From Ruegeria sp. Alg231-54 (lineage in GTDB: Bacteria; Pseudomonadota; Alphaproteobacteria; Rhodobacterales; Rhodobacteraceae): a stretch of 64,000 bases of DNA. Location of the stretch: positions 496,001-560,000 of the forward strand of contig NZ_FREZ01000001.1 in NCBI RefSeq assembly GCF_900143525.1. The letters run 5' to 3'. The position numbers and the translations under genes were made by a program. The notes under the pieces are model-generated. The model was not told where the DNA came from. It made no database searches and worked only from the letters and a program-made list of their open reading frames with translations. This document shows, piece after piece, positions 39,830 to 48,259 of the stretch (position 1 is its first letter; every line of letters starts with the position of its first letter).

Positions 39830-41050
39830 TTATGCACTGATCGTGTTGTGTTCAGGGCCATAGGGGAAGCCGGTAATGTTTTCGGCACCGGTTTCCTCGA
39901 CCACCAGAATGTCGTGTTCCCGGTATCCGCCTGCACCCTTCTGACCTTCTGGAATCCACAGCATCGGCTCAATTGAAACGACCATGCCCGGTTCCAGAAC
40001 CGTATCGATATCCTCGCGCAGTTCCAGCCCCGCCTCGCGCCCATAGTAATGGCTAAGGATACCGAAAGAGTGCCCGTACCCGAAGGACCGGTACTGCAGC
40101 AGGCCTTCGTCAGCGAAGAAGCGGTTGATTTCTTCGCAGATCCCCGAGCAAGTCGCGCCGGGTTTAATCAGGCTCAGACCCAGTTCGTGCGCGGCAACGT
40201 TCGCTTTCCAGATGCGCAGACTTTCGGCGTCGGGTTCGCCCAGGAACAGAGTGCGTTCCAGCGCTGTGTAATAACCTGAAATCATCGGGAAAGTGTTCAG
40301 GGATAGGATATCGCCCTTTTCCAACGCACGCTTGGTGACCGGGTTATGTGCACCATCCGTGTTCAGGCCTGACTGAAACCAAACCCATGTGTCGCGGTAT
40401 TCGGCATCCGGATAGGCGCGGGCAATCTCAGCCTCCATCGCGTCACGTCCGGCCATGGCGATCTCGATCTCAGTCGCGCCTTCACGGATCGCGGCGTGGA
40501 TAGCCGCGCCACCAACATCCGCAGTACGCGCGCCGCCTTTGATCAATTCAATCTCTTCGGCTGATTTCACCATCCGTGCAGCCATCGTATCAGGCGCGAT
40601 ATCGACCAGTTCCGGCCCACCCAACATGTCCAGCGCAGTGTCGCGCATTGCCAGTGTCATGTGGTCACCCTCGATACCGACCCGGCGGGCGGAGCCGATC
40701 AGGCTGGCTACAGCGCGCCAGTAATTGTTCCGCTTCCAATCGGTGTAGATCACGTTCTCTTCGACCGACCGGCGCCAGGGCTGCCCGGCGTCGATATTGG
40801 CCGAAACCGTGGTACAGGCATCCTGCGTTACAACACAGCCATAGGGGCGACCAAACGAGCAGTACAGGAAGCCCGAGTAGTAAGCGATGTTCTGCATCGA
40901 CGTCAGCAGAACTGCGGGAATGTCCCGTGCCGCCATGGTCGCGCGCAGGCTGGCAAGGCGGCGGTCGTATTCAGCCCGGCTGAATGGCAACGGCGCTTTG
41001 TCACCGTTGTGGCAGGTGAAAAACTCGGGGCGGTTGTTCAGATCTTTCAT
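39830..41050 (-). CDS. Creatinase (creatine amidinohydrolase)
   Basis: This 406-residue pita-bread-fold enzyme hydrolyses creatine to sarcosine and urea. It is close to the characterised Pseudomonas creatinase through most of its length, including YYSGFLYCSFGRPYG, the active-site region NTDGAHNPVT and the long stretch from FGYGHSFG through EPGMVVSIEPM. The catalytic residues His232, Glu262, Glu358 and His376 of the Pseudomonas enzyme correspond here to His235, Glu265, Glu361 and His379. It lacks the metal-ligand set of M24 peptidases, as creatinases do. It is last in an operon with the polyamine-type ABC importer. Confidence 0.93.
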   Translation of the reverse strand: MKDLNNRPEFFTCHNGDKAPLPFSRAEYDRRLASLRATMAARDIPAVLLTSMQNIAYYSGFLYCSFGRPYGCVVTQDACTTVSANIDAGQPWRRSVEENVIYTDWKRNNYWRAVASLIGSARRVGIEGDHMTLAMRDTALDMLGGPELVDIAPDTMAARMVKSAEEIELIKGGARTADVGGAAIHAAIREGATEIEIAMAGRDAMEAEIARAYPDAEYRDTWVWFQSGLNTDGAHNPVTKRALEKGDILSLNTFPMISGYYTALERTLFLGEPDAESLRIWKANVAAHELGLSLIKPGATCSGICEEINRFFADEGLLQYRSFGYGHSFGILSHYYGREAGLELREDIDTVLEPGMVVSIEPMLWIPEGQKGAGGYREHDILVVEETGAENITGFPYGPEHNTISA

Positions 41051-41064
41051 CTTTGACTCTCCTC

Positions 41065-41104
41065 AACGCCGGACTGGCATCGCCCGGCCACAAGTCCCGG
41101 CGTT
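41065..41104 (-). promoter_or_regulatory. Hairpin next to the creatinase ribosome binding site
   Basis: On the minus strand, arms of 10-11 bases (AACGCCGGAC at 41065-41074 and GTCCCGGCGTT at 41094-41104, written as plus strand) pair with one bulged base. A 4-bp inner stem (TGGC 41075-41078 / GCCA 41087-41090) extends them. The 3' end of the hairpin abuts the GAGGAGAG at 41058-41063 that precedes the creatinase ATG, a position where folding could hide or expose the site. Confidence 0.55.
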
Positions 41105-41133
41105 CAGGACGAGCGGCCTCGGGATCCGAGAGC

Positions 41134-41180
41134 CATGCACCCCGCGTTGCGTCACGACGCCATCGTGACCGGGGTACATG
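41134..41180 (-). ncRNA. Two stacked helices between potC and creatinase (possible structured leader)
   Basis: An outer 11-bp helix (41134-41144 with 41170-41180) and an inner 7-bp helix GTCACGA / TCGTGAC (41151-41157 with 41163-41169, loop 41158-41162) stack directly on one side. A 6-base bulge (41145-41150) is on the other. The only non-Watson-Crick pair of the outer helix is G-U when read as minus-strand RNA but C-A as plus-strand RNA. This supports a minus-strand transcript, that is, the operon. No T run follows, so it is not a normal terminator. Alternatives are a palindromic repeat element or a processing site. Confidence 0.55.
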
Positions 41181-41211
41181 GTGAAATCGCTAAATCAGCT
41201 TTTGAGTCGCG

Positions 41212-42423
41212 TCAAGCCGGGGTGAGACCCCGCAGGCGTTCAGACCGCCGCCGCAGCAGTTCGACCGTGGTCAGCAGCGCGATCGAGATCACGACAAGGA
41301 TGGTCGCAACGGCCAGAATGGTCGGGCTGATCTGTTCACGCAGGCCTGTGAACATCTGCCAAGGCAATGTCTTTTGGCTGGCTGATCCGACAAAGAGAAC
41401 CACCACAACTTCGTCAAACGAAGTGATGAAGGCAAACAATCCGCCCGAGATTACACCCGGCAAAATCAGCGGCATCTGGATCTTGAAGAACGTCCGCACC
41501 GGACCTGCACCCATATTCGCAGCAGCCCGCGTCAGGGATTGGTCAAACCCGACCAGCGTTGCGGTCACCGTGATGATGACGAAGGGAATCCCCAGAACCG
41601 CGTGGGCCAGCACGACTTTCACATAGCCGACGAAGTTCTTGTTCATGCCCAGCGTACCTTCCAAAAAGCGGCCGATGTCGCTGTAGAAAAAGAACATACC
41701 CGTGGCCGAGATGATCAGCGGAACGATCATTGGCGAGATCAGAATGCCCATAATGGCCCGACGCCCCGGAACATGCGACTGGCTGAGACCTATCGCCGCC
41801 AGAGTGCCCAGCGATACCGAAATGATGGTCGCAATTGGTGCGATGATCAGCGAGTTCTTGAAGCTACGCTGCCATTCATTGTTGGTGAAGAAATCGCGGT
41901 AATGCTTCAGCGAATACCCTTCAGGGTCCAGACGCAGCATTTCGGGCGTAAAGGTGAAAAAGTCCTGCGCATTGAAAGACAGCGGTAGTACCACAAGGAT
42001 CGGCGTGATCAGGAAAACGAAGATTGCCCCGCAGATCACCCGGAAAGTGAAATGCCACAACACCTGACCAGCCGTCATGTAAGGAAGCAATTTTTGCCGA
42101 TAACGCCCCTCGTAGAGCCAGAAGATGAAGAAGGCAAAGAACCACCCCGCCAGCAGCCCGACGATCAAGCCTGTAATGCCTGCGAAGAAAAATCCAATTG
42201 CAGCAAGACCGAGTATCGTAATCCAGCGCGCAACGCGTTCGTTGTCCAGCACGTTGATATACAGCCATGCCAGACCTGCCATCAAAGCAGCGCCGATCAG
42301 GATGCCCAGCAGAACGTTGTCCTGCCCGGCTCCGACGAACATGCCCAGAAATCCTCCGGCGATTGCGACAGCCGGCAGAACCACCGACAACGGTTTGCGG
42401 GATATTGGTGTAAGTGCAGCCAT
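41212..42423 (-). CDS. Polyamine-type ABC transporter permease (PotC-like), extended N-terminus
   Basis: This 403-residue inner-membrane permease has a core typical of PotC-like proteins and the EAA-type loop QSLTRAAANMGAGPVRTFFKIQMPLILPG. The first 120 residues add about four hydrophobic segments (AIAGGFLGMFVGA, NVLLGILIGAALMAGLAWLYI, ITILGLAAIGFFFAGITGLIVGLLAGWFF) before the usual first helix, so it is about 130 residues longer than the E. coli protein. It is separated from potB by five bases, and the hairpin-rich gap to the creatinase gene follows. Confidence 0.88.
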   Translation of the reverse strand: MAALTPISRKPLSVVLPAVAIAGGFLGMFVGAGQDNVLLGILIGAALMAGLAWLYINVLDNERVARWITILGLAAIGFFFAGITGLIVGLLAGWFFAFFIFWLYEGRYRQKLLPYMTAGQVLWHFTFRVICGAIFVFLITPILVVLPLSFNAQDFFTFTPEMLRLDPEGYSLKHYRDFFTNNEWQRSFKNSLIIAPIATIISVSLGTLAAIGLSQSHVPGRRAIMGILISPMIVPLIISATGMFFFYSDIGRFLEGTLGMNKNFVGYVKVVLAHAVLGIPFVIITVTATLVGFDQSLTRAAANMGAGPVRTFFKIQMPLILPGVISGGLFAFITSFDEVVVVLFVGSASQKTLPWQMFTGLREQISPTILAVATILVVISIALLTTVELLRRRSERLRGLTPA

Positions 42424-42428
42424 ATTCT

Positions 42429-43700
42429 TTATCCCAGCTTGACGTTATCAATGCCGACGATCTTGTCGTAGCACCAGTAGAGTAGAAGAACGACCGCCAG
42501 CAGGATCGTCCCCAGCGCCGCAGCCAGTCCCCAGTTCAGAGAGGATGAGATGTGGTACGCAATCCGGTTCGAAATGAAGACACCTTTGGTGCCGCCAACG
42601 ATCTCGGGCGTGATGTAGTACCCGATGGCAAGAATGAATACGAGGATCGAGCCCGCGCCGATACCCGGTATCGATTGCGGGAAGTAAATCCGCCAGAAAG
42701 TCGTCCAGTTGGTGGCGCCCATGGATTTGGCCGCACGGGTATAGTACGGCGGAATCGTCTGCATGACCGAATACATCGGCAGAATCATGAACGGCAGCAG
42801 GATATGCGTCATCGCAATGATCGTGCCGAATTGATTGTTGATGATCACCAGCCTCGCATCATCGGCAACAAAGCCCAGCCAGACCAGCGTTTCGTTGATC
42901 ACACCCTGCTGCTGCAACATCACTTTCCAGGCGGAGGTGCGCACAAGCAGCGAGGTCCAGAATGGAAGCAGCACCAAAATCATCAGCATGTTTGAAGCCC
43001 GCATCGGCAGATTGGCCAGCAGGTAAGAAACTGGATAGGCCAGCAGAATACAGGACCCGGTAATGATCAGCGACATGAACAATGTCCGGCCGAACAGCTT
43101 GATGAGGATGCGCTTATCTTCGGGTTGCGCTTGCGCCCCTTCGGGTGTGCGCTGCATATCAACAGCGTTTAGAAAGTAACCATTGGTGATCGGCACCGCG
43201 TGCGTCTTGATCACGCGCCATGTATCAACGTCACCCCAGCCTTCGTGAATTTCGATTAGTTTGTCCTTGAACGGGCCGTCAGCCTCCGGATCTATCCGTT
43301 TGATCTGGCGACCGGACTTTCGGAACATCGACGACATACCCGTCTGCTCATAGTTCAGGCGGGTACCCAATCTTGTGTGTTGCTTGGCGTCAACGGCAAC
43401 AACCATGTCGCGAACAAATGCTTCATACAAAGCTTCGTCCGGCAATTCCCCGCTCTCAGCGTCCCAATGCTGTAACTCAACGACTGTCAAAGGAAGTGTC
43501 TCTGAGACAATCCCGTTTTCGACCGATCGGAATAGCATGGAAATGATAGGGATGACGAAGGAAAGCAGTACAAATAGCAAAAGTGGCGCAACCAGAGCCA
43601 ACGCCCGCAATTTACGCCGACGCAATGAACGCGCCAGTGATTTCTTCAGCGGCGTACCATCCGCCGCCAACATCGGACCTGATTGAGTTGCGTCGCTCAT
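42429..43700 (-). CDS. Polyamine-type ABC transporter permease (PotB-like), with a large periplasmic insert
   Basis: This 423-residue permease has the EAA loop YYTRAAKSMGATNWTTFWRIYFPQSIPG. Between the first membrane helix (about residues 35-60) and the second, a hydrophilic insert of roughly 130-150 residues is present (DEALYEAFVRDMVVAVDAKQ and onward). E. coli PotB does not have this insert. ATG 43700 has AGGGAACGCAG at a suitable distance. Together with the extended PotC it forms an unusual transmembrane pair. Confidence 0.88.
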   Translation of the reverse strand: MSDATQSGPMLAADGTPLKKSLARSLRRRKLRALALVAPLLLFVLLSFVIPIISMLFRSVENGIVSETLPLTVVELQHWDAESGELPDEALYEAFVRDMVVAVDAKQHTRLGTRLNYEQTGMSSMFRKSGRQIKRIDPEADGPFKDKLIEIHEGWGDVDTWRVIKTHAVPITNGYFLNAVDMQRTPEGAQAQPEDKRILIKLFGRTLFMSLIITGSCILLAYPVSYLLANLPMRASNMLMILVLLPFWTSLLVRTSAWKVMLQQQGVINETLVWLGFVADDARLVIINNQFGTIIAMTHILLPFMILPMYSVMQTIPPYYTRAAKSMGATNWTTFWRIYFPQSIPGIGAGSILVFILAIGYYITPEIVGGTKGVFISNRIAYHISSSLNWGLAAALGTILLAVVLLLYWCYDKIVGIDNVKLG

Positions 43701-43770
43701 CTGCGTTCCCTGACTTTTTGACGCCGGGGCCCAACTTGGCCCCGACTGGTTTTTTTGGTTCAATCAGCGA

Positions 43771-44862
43771 TTACTTCGCCAGCCAAGCCTGGAACTTTGC
43801 TTCGATGTCATCACGATAGTCAGCCCAGAACTCATAGTTGTACAGGAACGTGTTCTTGGCGTTCTCGGGATCGGTCGGCATATGAGGTGCCATGTCGATG
43901 CCCAGGTCCGCGTGCTGACCCACCAGCGGCGCTGAAGATGCGCGGGCCGGACCGTACGAGATGTACTTGGCCTGATCCGCCAGGCGCTGCGTATCGGTTG
44001 CGAACATGATGTAGTCCAGAGCGCGCTTCTGACGCTCTTCGCTCAGACCAGCAGGAATAATCCAGCCGTCCAGATCGAAGATCTGAGCATCCCACAGCAT
44101 TGCAACGGGTTGCTTCTGCTCTTCGATCACGCTGAACAGGCGACCGTTATAGGTCGAACCCATGATGATCTCGCCGTCCGCCAGCAACTGCGGCGTGTCC
44201 GCGCCTGCGGACCACCAGACAACGTTGTCTTTGATGGTGCCTAGCTTGGCCAAGGCCTGATCCTGCCCTTCTGGAGTCGCCAGCACGTCATAGACGTCGT
44301 CTTTTGCCACGCCATCACAAATCAGAGCCCATTCCATGTTGTTGATGGCACGCTTTTCAAGTGAACGCTTGCCTGGATAGGCTTCCAGATCGAAGACTGC
44401 GCAAACATCCGACGGCGGTGTGTCACCCACCAGATCCGTACGATACCCGAATGTCGTCGAGTAAACGATTTGCGGAATGAAACACTCGCTGACCAACAAG
44501 TCACCGAAATCATCGGCAGCCGAGGTTCCGTCGGGTGCCGGTGCCAACATGGTGTCCGGATCGATTTCCAGCGCCAAACCTTCGTCACACAGACGAATTG
44601 CGTCTGCCGCCACAACGTCGACCACGTCCCAGGTAACGTTACCCGCTTCGTTCATCGCACGTAGTTTAGCAACCGCCTCCGCGGAGCTGTCGTCGTTCAG
44701 GATCGTGACGCCGCTCTTCTCGGAATAGGGCTCATGATATGCTTTCAGCTGCGACTTGGAGTAAGCTCCGCCCCAAGAGACAATAGTCATTTCCTCTGCG
44801 GATGCAGCGCCGGCAACTGCCGCGATAGCACCTGCCATAAGAGTGGTTTTTGTTACCTTCAT
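43771..44862 (-). CDS. Extracellular solute-binding protein of the polyamine-type ABC importer (PotD-like)
   Basis: This 363-residue periplasmic binding protein has a signal peptide (MKVTKTTLMAGAIAAVAGAASA) and the PotD/PotF-type opening EEMTIVSWGGAYSKSQLKAYHEPY. The C-terminal AKNTFLYNYEFWADYRDDIEAKFQAW is typical. Known relatives bind putrescine, spermidine and other cations. In this operon a guanidino compound such as creatine is a candidate, by context only. ACAGGGAG precedes the ATG. Confidence 0.9.
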   Translation of the reverse strand: MKVTKTTLMAGAIAAVAGAASAEEMTIVSWGGAYSKSQLKAYHEPYSEKSGVTILNDDSSAEAVAKLRAMNEAGNVTWDVVDVVAADAIRLCDEGLALEIDPDTMLAPAPDGTSAADDFGDLLVSECFIPQIVYSTTFGYRTDLVGDTPPSDVCAVFDLEAYPGKRSLEKRAINNMEWALICDGVAKDDVYDVLATPEGQDQALAKLGTIKDNVVWWSAGADTPQLLADGEIIMGSTYNGRLFSVIEEQKQPVAMLWDAQIFDLDGWIIPAGLSEERQKRALDYIMFATDTQRLADQAKYISYGPARASSAPLVGQHADLGIDMAPHMPTDPENAKNTFLYNYEFWADYRDDIEAKFQAWLAK

Positions 44863-44973
44863 CGTTAACTCCCTGTTATTCCCGTTAATTTTGATCTTTT
44901 TGGTTGGGCCACGGGGTAACCCACCCATGCCTTTCCCCGCGCACTTTAGTGTCGTGAACGGGTTGTTCCCTGA

Positions 44974-46065
44974 TCAGGCGTCCAACGCCCGACAATCACG
45001 CACAAGCCAGCCGATTTCGACTTCTTGGCCCGGTGACAGTTTGATAGCGTCCGGGGCGTTTCGCGTTTTGATGATGAAGTCGTCGTTCCCCGCAACTGAA
45101 AGCCGGAACCGGAATACATCACCCATGTAGATGAACTCTTTCACCGTTGCTTTCAGGGTATGCGCGTCGGCGTGCAGGCGATCCTTGTTGAATTCCACAC
45201 GCTCAGGCCGGATCGACACTTTCGTTCGATCACCTGCCGCATGGACATTGACCGGCTTGGCGTCAATTTCAGATCCGTCATCCAGCGCTACAACACACTC
45301 ATCGCCGTTAATTGACTTAATAACGCCTTCCAACGTATTGTTTTCACCGATAAACTGGGCAACAAAGCTGTTCTCAGGTTCTTCATACAGCAGATCCGGT
45401 GGCGCAAGCTGTTGAATGCGCCCATCGTCGAATACTGCAACGCGATCCGACATTGTCAGCGCTTCGGTCTGGTCGTGGGTCACGTAGACGGTCGTAATCC
45501 CCAGTTCATGGGCCAGACGCGTGATTTCAAACTGCATATGCTCGCGCAATTGTTTATCAAGCGCCCCCAGAGGCTCGTCCATCAGAACCAGTTCGGGTTC
45601 GAACACCAAAGCGCGCGCGAGGGCGATCCGCTGTTGCTGACCACCGGACAATTGCGCCGGTCGACGGCTGCCAAAGGCCCCCATCTGGACCATATCAAGC
45701 GCTCGGCGGACCTTTTCTTCTCTTGTGTCCTTGCCGATATTCCGCACTTCCAAAGGGAAAGACAGATTTTCTGCCACCGTCATGTGCGGAAAAAGAGCGT
45801 AATTCTGAAAAACCATGCCGATACCGCGCTTGTGCGGTGGGATGTTGTTGATCGGCCGTCCGTCCAACATAATCTCGCCATGGGTGGCTGTTTCAAACCC
45901 TGCCAGCATCATCAGGCAAGTTGTCTTGCCAGACCCCGAGGGCCCAAGCATTGTAAGAAACTCACCCTTCGGCATGGAAAGGTTGAGGTCTTTTACAACA
46001 AGGATCTCGCCATCATAAGATTTTTGGACATGCTGAAACTCGACGAACGCTGCGTCATTAGACAT
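44974..46065 (-). CDS. Polyamine-type ABC transporter ATP-binding protein (PotA-like)
   Basis: This 363-residue ATPase has Walker A GPSGSGKTT, signature LSGGQQQRIALARA, Walker B LVLMDEPLGALDKQLR and a C-terminal TOBE domain (about 280-360). First gene of the importer-creatinase operon. The upstream 149 bases include ACACGTGT (46177-46184) and hold no gene. Confidence 0.92.
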   Translation of the reverse strand: MSNDAAFVEFQHVQKSYDGEILVVKDLNLSMPKGEFLTMLGPSGSGKTTCLMMLAGFETATHGEIMLDGRPINNIPPHKRGIGMVFQNYALFPHMTVAENLSFPLEVRNIGKDTREEKVRRALDMVQMGAFGSRRPAQLSGGQQQRIALARALVFEPELVLMDEPLGALDKQLREHMQFEITRLAHELGITTVYVTHDQTEALTMSDRVAVFDDGRIQQLAPPDLLYEEPENSFVAQFIGENNTLEGVIKSINGDECVVALDDGSEIDAKPVNVHAAGDRTKVSIRPERVEFNKDRLHADAHTLKATVKEFIYMGDVFRFRLSVAGNDDFIIKTRNAPDAIKLSPGQEVEIGWLVRDCRALDA

Positions 46066-46214
46066 TTACCGATTAGTCTCCCCTGTGCAGTCCTTGCCTG
46101 CCCGGTTCATCCGGATCTCAAAGACCTGTCGAAGTCATTTAAGGACATGCGGGGTGCGGCACGCAACCAAAATATGACACGTGTGTAACGATTAAAAAGG
46201 AAACAGCAGAGTTT

Positions 46215-46922
46215 TCAGGCAGAATTCAACTTACGCATGTGCCACGCAAGGCTTTGGTTGCTGGAAAGCACCGGTTTTTTCAGGCGTTCTTGCACAATCG
46301 GAATAACATCAAAAGTTCTTAGATTCGTGCAGCTTAGAAAAACAGCTTCAACTGAATCTTCCTGCCCAAGACTCACTGCAGCCTCAATCAGAGACTTCCG
46401 TGAAATCCGCGCGACTTTGGCTTCTTCGGCTTCGCCGAATGTGCCAAAAACATCCATCGAAATGCCATTTTGCGCAAATGCACTGCGTAAGGGATCGTTC
46501 ACTTCTTCGATATATGGCGACAAAAGTGCAAACTTTGCTACGCCAAGTTCGTGGGCGCAGGCCGAGGCCGCGCGCAATGGGTTTGTAACAAGCTCTGCCT
46601 CGCAAGTTTTTTGAACCATTTGTTCGACCTGATCCGAGCCGATAACCGAGCTGGCAGAGGTGCAGCCATAACCAACCACACGATATGGTCGGGTCTTGGG
46701 CAACAGATCGGCAGCGGCAGGTAACGCCGTTTCCATTTCCGCCAGAGTATCTGTCGTCACCTCTTTGCCGCTAGGAATTCTGGAGACGTAAATGGGACAG
46801 CTACGGTCAGAAAAATACGCGTTGAACTCCGGCTCTAGGGTCTCGTCTGTCTGCAAGACGATCAGGCCCATTGGGGGCGCGGCGGGATCATCTGCATCAA
46901 CTGTATAAGGTAAACGCGTCAT
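46215..46922 (-). CDS. Asp/Glu racemase superfamily protein, EutA / maleate isomerase-like
   Basis: This 235-residue protein of the aspartate/glutamate racemase superfamily has both active-site cysteines in GYGCTSASSVIG and FLSCTNLRTFDVI. Layout is that of maleate isomerase, arylmalonate decarboxylase and the ectoine-utilisation protein EutA. An ectoine-hydrolase-like gene is close by, which favours EutA-like. The function of EutA itself is not firmly known. The ATG overlaps the stop of the upstream M24 gene by 4 bases. Confidence 0.83.
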   Translation of the reverse strand: MTRLPYTVDADDPAAPPMGLIVLQTDETLEPEFNAYFSDRSCPIYVSRIPSGKEVTTDTLAEMETALPAAADLLPKTRPYRVVGYGCTSASSVIGSDQVEQMVQKTCEAELVTNPLRAASACAHELGVAKFALLSPYIEEVNDPLRSAFAQNGISMDVFGTFGEAEEAKVARISRKSLIEAAVSLGQEDSVEAVFLSCTNLRTFDVIPIVQERLKKPVLSSNQSLAWHMRKLNSA

Positions 46923-48064
46923 ATCTCGGGCAACTCCATACCGGCGCGAGGGCTAAGAAAGCGGGGCTCTTCTTCGGTTATGACGATGTTTTCTTCGTGG
47001 ACAAGGATCTTTCCACCCACGGCAATGCCCGGCTCAAGCGTCAAGACCATGCCTGGTTCCAAAACTGTGTGGTCGGTTGGTATGAGGGACGGCCATTCTG
47101 TCAAAGACATCCCCAAACCATGCCCCAAACGCCCTGCCCCTGTATCGGCATCGTGGCGCGACAGCACAGAGTTCATCGACTGAAATAAGTCAGCCGCCGT
47201 GGCGCCCGGGCGCGCAATCTCAAATGCCGCATCCGACGCTTCAATCAAAGCACTGTAGGCTGACTTAACCTGCGCGTTCGCGGACCCTATTGACCAGTTG
47301 CGGTCGTAATCACTGAAATACCCATCCCAAACCAGGCCGGTATCCAGCATCAAGACATCGCCTTGCTGCAGCAGCGTATCACATGCCGGGGAAATCACAT
47401 CGGTGTAGCCACCCTGTTCCGCACCGCCGGCAAGGTAGGGAACCCAATCGGCCCCCTCGTCCAGGCAAAGCATTTGAAACCCGCGGAACACAGCATCCAG
47501 CGCCACGCCTTCTTTGGCGATTTCGGGCACCCTCTGAAAGGCGCGCCCGGCGATGGTGCAAGCCGTTTCGATCTTTGCAATCTCCGCTGATGATTTCACC
47601 ATCCGAAGCGCGCGTACGATCCCGTCGTCGCCGCAAATGTCTCGCTGACCGACTGCCTGTCGCAGACGTCGAAGGTCTGCCAACGGCATCCTGACATGCG
47701 TTTCATGCCCATCTGGTAGTCCGATCCTTGCGTCGTCGGGCGTCACCTCGCGAAGTGTATCGGCCAAAAGACTGATACCATCGTCCGCCAAATCCGGCGC
47801 AGCCCAGGTTCGGATATCGTCGAGCCATGTCTCGGCCATAAGCGCGGCCCCGATCGAAGGGATCACAGCAATCGGCTTACCACTGGCGGGTACAATCAGA
47901 AACCAGGGCCGTGTCGGGCTTTCCCAAAACCGTGTCAGGTAGCCGGTAAAATATCGGACCTCAGGTTCCGTCGTCAGCAACAGCGCCGACAGACCAGAGG
48001 CTTGCATCTTGTTTTGCGCGCGTTCCGTTCGTGCTGCGAACTCAGATGAGTCAAACCCCCTCAT
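46919..48064 (-). CDS. M24 metallopeptidase, Xaa-Pro dipeptidase-like
   Basis: This 381-residue pita-bread-fold protein has an N-terminal creatinase domain and a C-terminal peptidase domain. All five metal ligands can be seen: LDTGLVWDGYFSDYDR (two aspartates), LGHGLGMS (histidine), LTLEPGIAVGG and HEENIVITEE (glutamates). It is therefore a likely dinuclear metalloenzyme, unlike creatinase and ectoine hydrolase nearby. It is first of a two-gene operon with the EutA-like gene and divergent from the ectoine-hydrolase-like gene. The 195-base gap between them has promoters but no gene. Confidence 0.88.
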   Translation of the reverse strand: MRGFDSSEFAARTERAQNKMQASGLSALLLTTEPEVRYFTGYLTRFWESPTRPWFLIVPASGKPIAVIPSIGAALMAETWLDDIRTWAAPDLADDGISLLADTLREVTPDDARIGLPDGHETHVRMPLADLRRLRQAVGQRDICGDDGIVRALRMVKSSAEIAKIETACTIAGRAFQRVPEIAKEGVALDAVFRGFQMLCLDEGADWVPYLAGGAEQGGYTDVISPACDTLLQQGDVLMLDTGLVWDGYFSDYDRNWSIGSANAQVKSAYSALIEASDAAFEIARPGATAADLFQSMNSVLSRHDADTGAGRLGHGLGMSLTEWPSLIPTDHTVLEPGMVLTLEPGIAVGGKILVHEENIVITEEEPRFLSPRAGMELPEI

Positions 48065-48259
48065 TCCGTGACCTCAGAGAAAAAGCACAGAACCTGCGCG
48101 TCCGCGTCAATTCTCAAGCAAGCGCCATTAATCAGCTTTTGGCCGCCGCGATGGGGGGGAGGTGAGATTCTCAATTTGGTGTCTTTCCCGTGATGCCCAT
48201 TGACGTGATCGCATTCGTCAAGTTCTGTCAACAAAACTCGCCCAAGGCAGGAGCCCAAA

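Noticed and set aside
41065..41180. Guanidine-II (mini-ykkC) riboswitch
   Set aside because: Two hairpins before a guanidino-compound gene look tempting, but neither loop is the required ACGR tetraloop closed by C-G.
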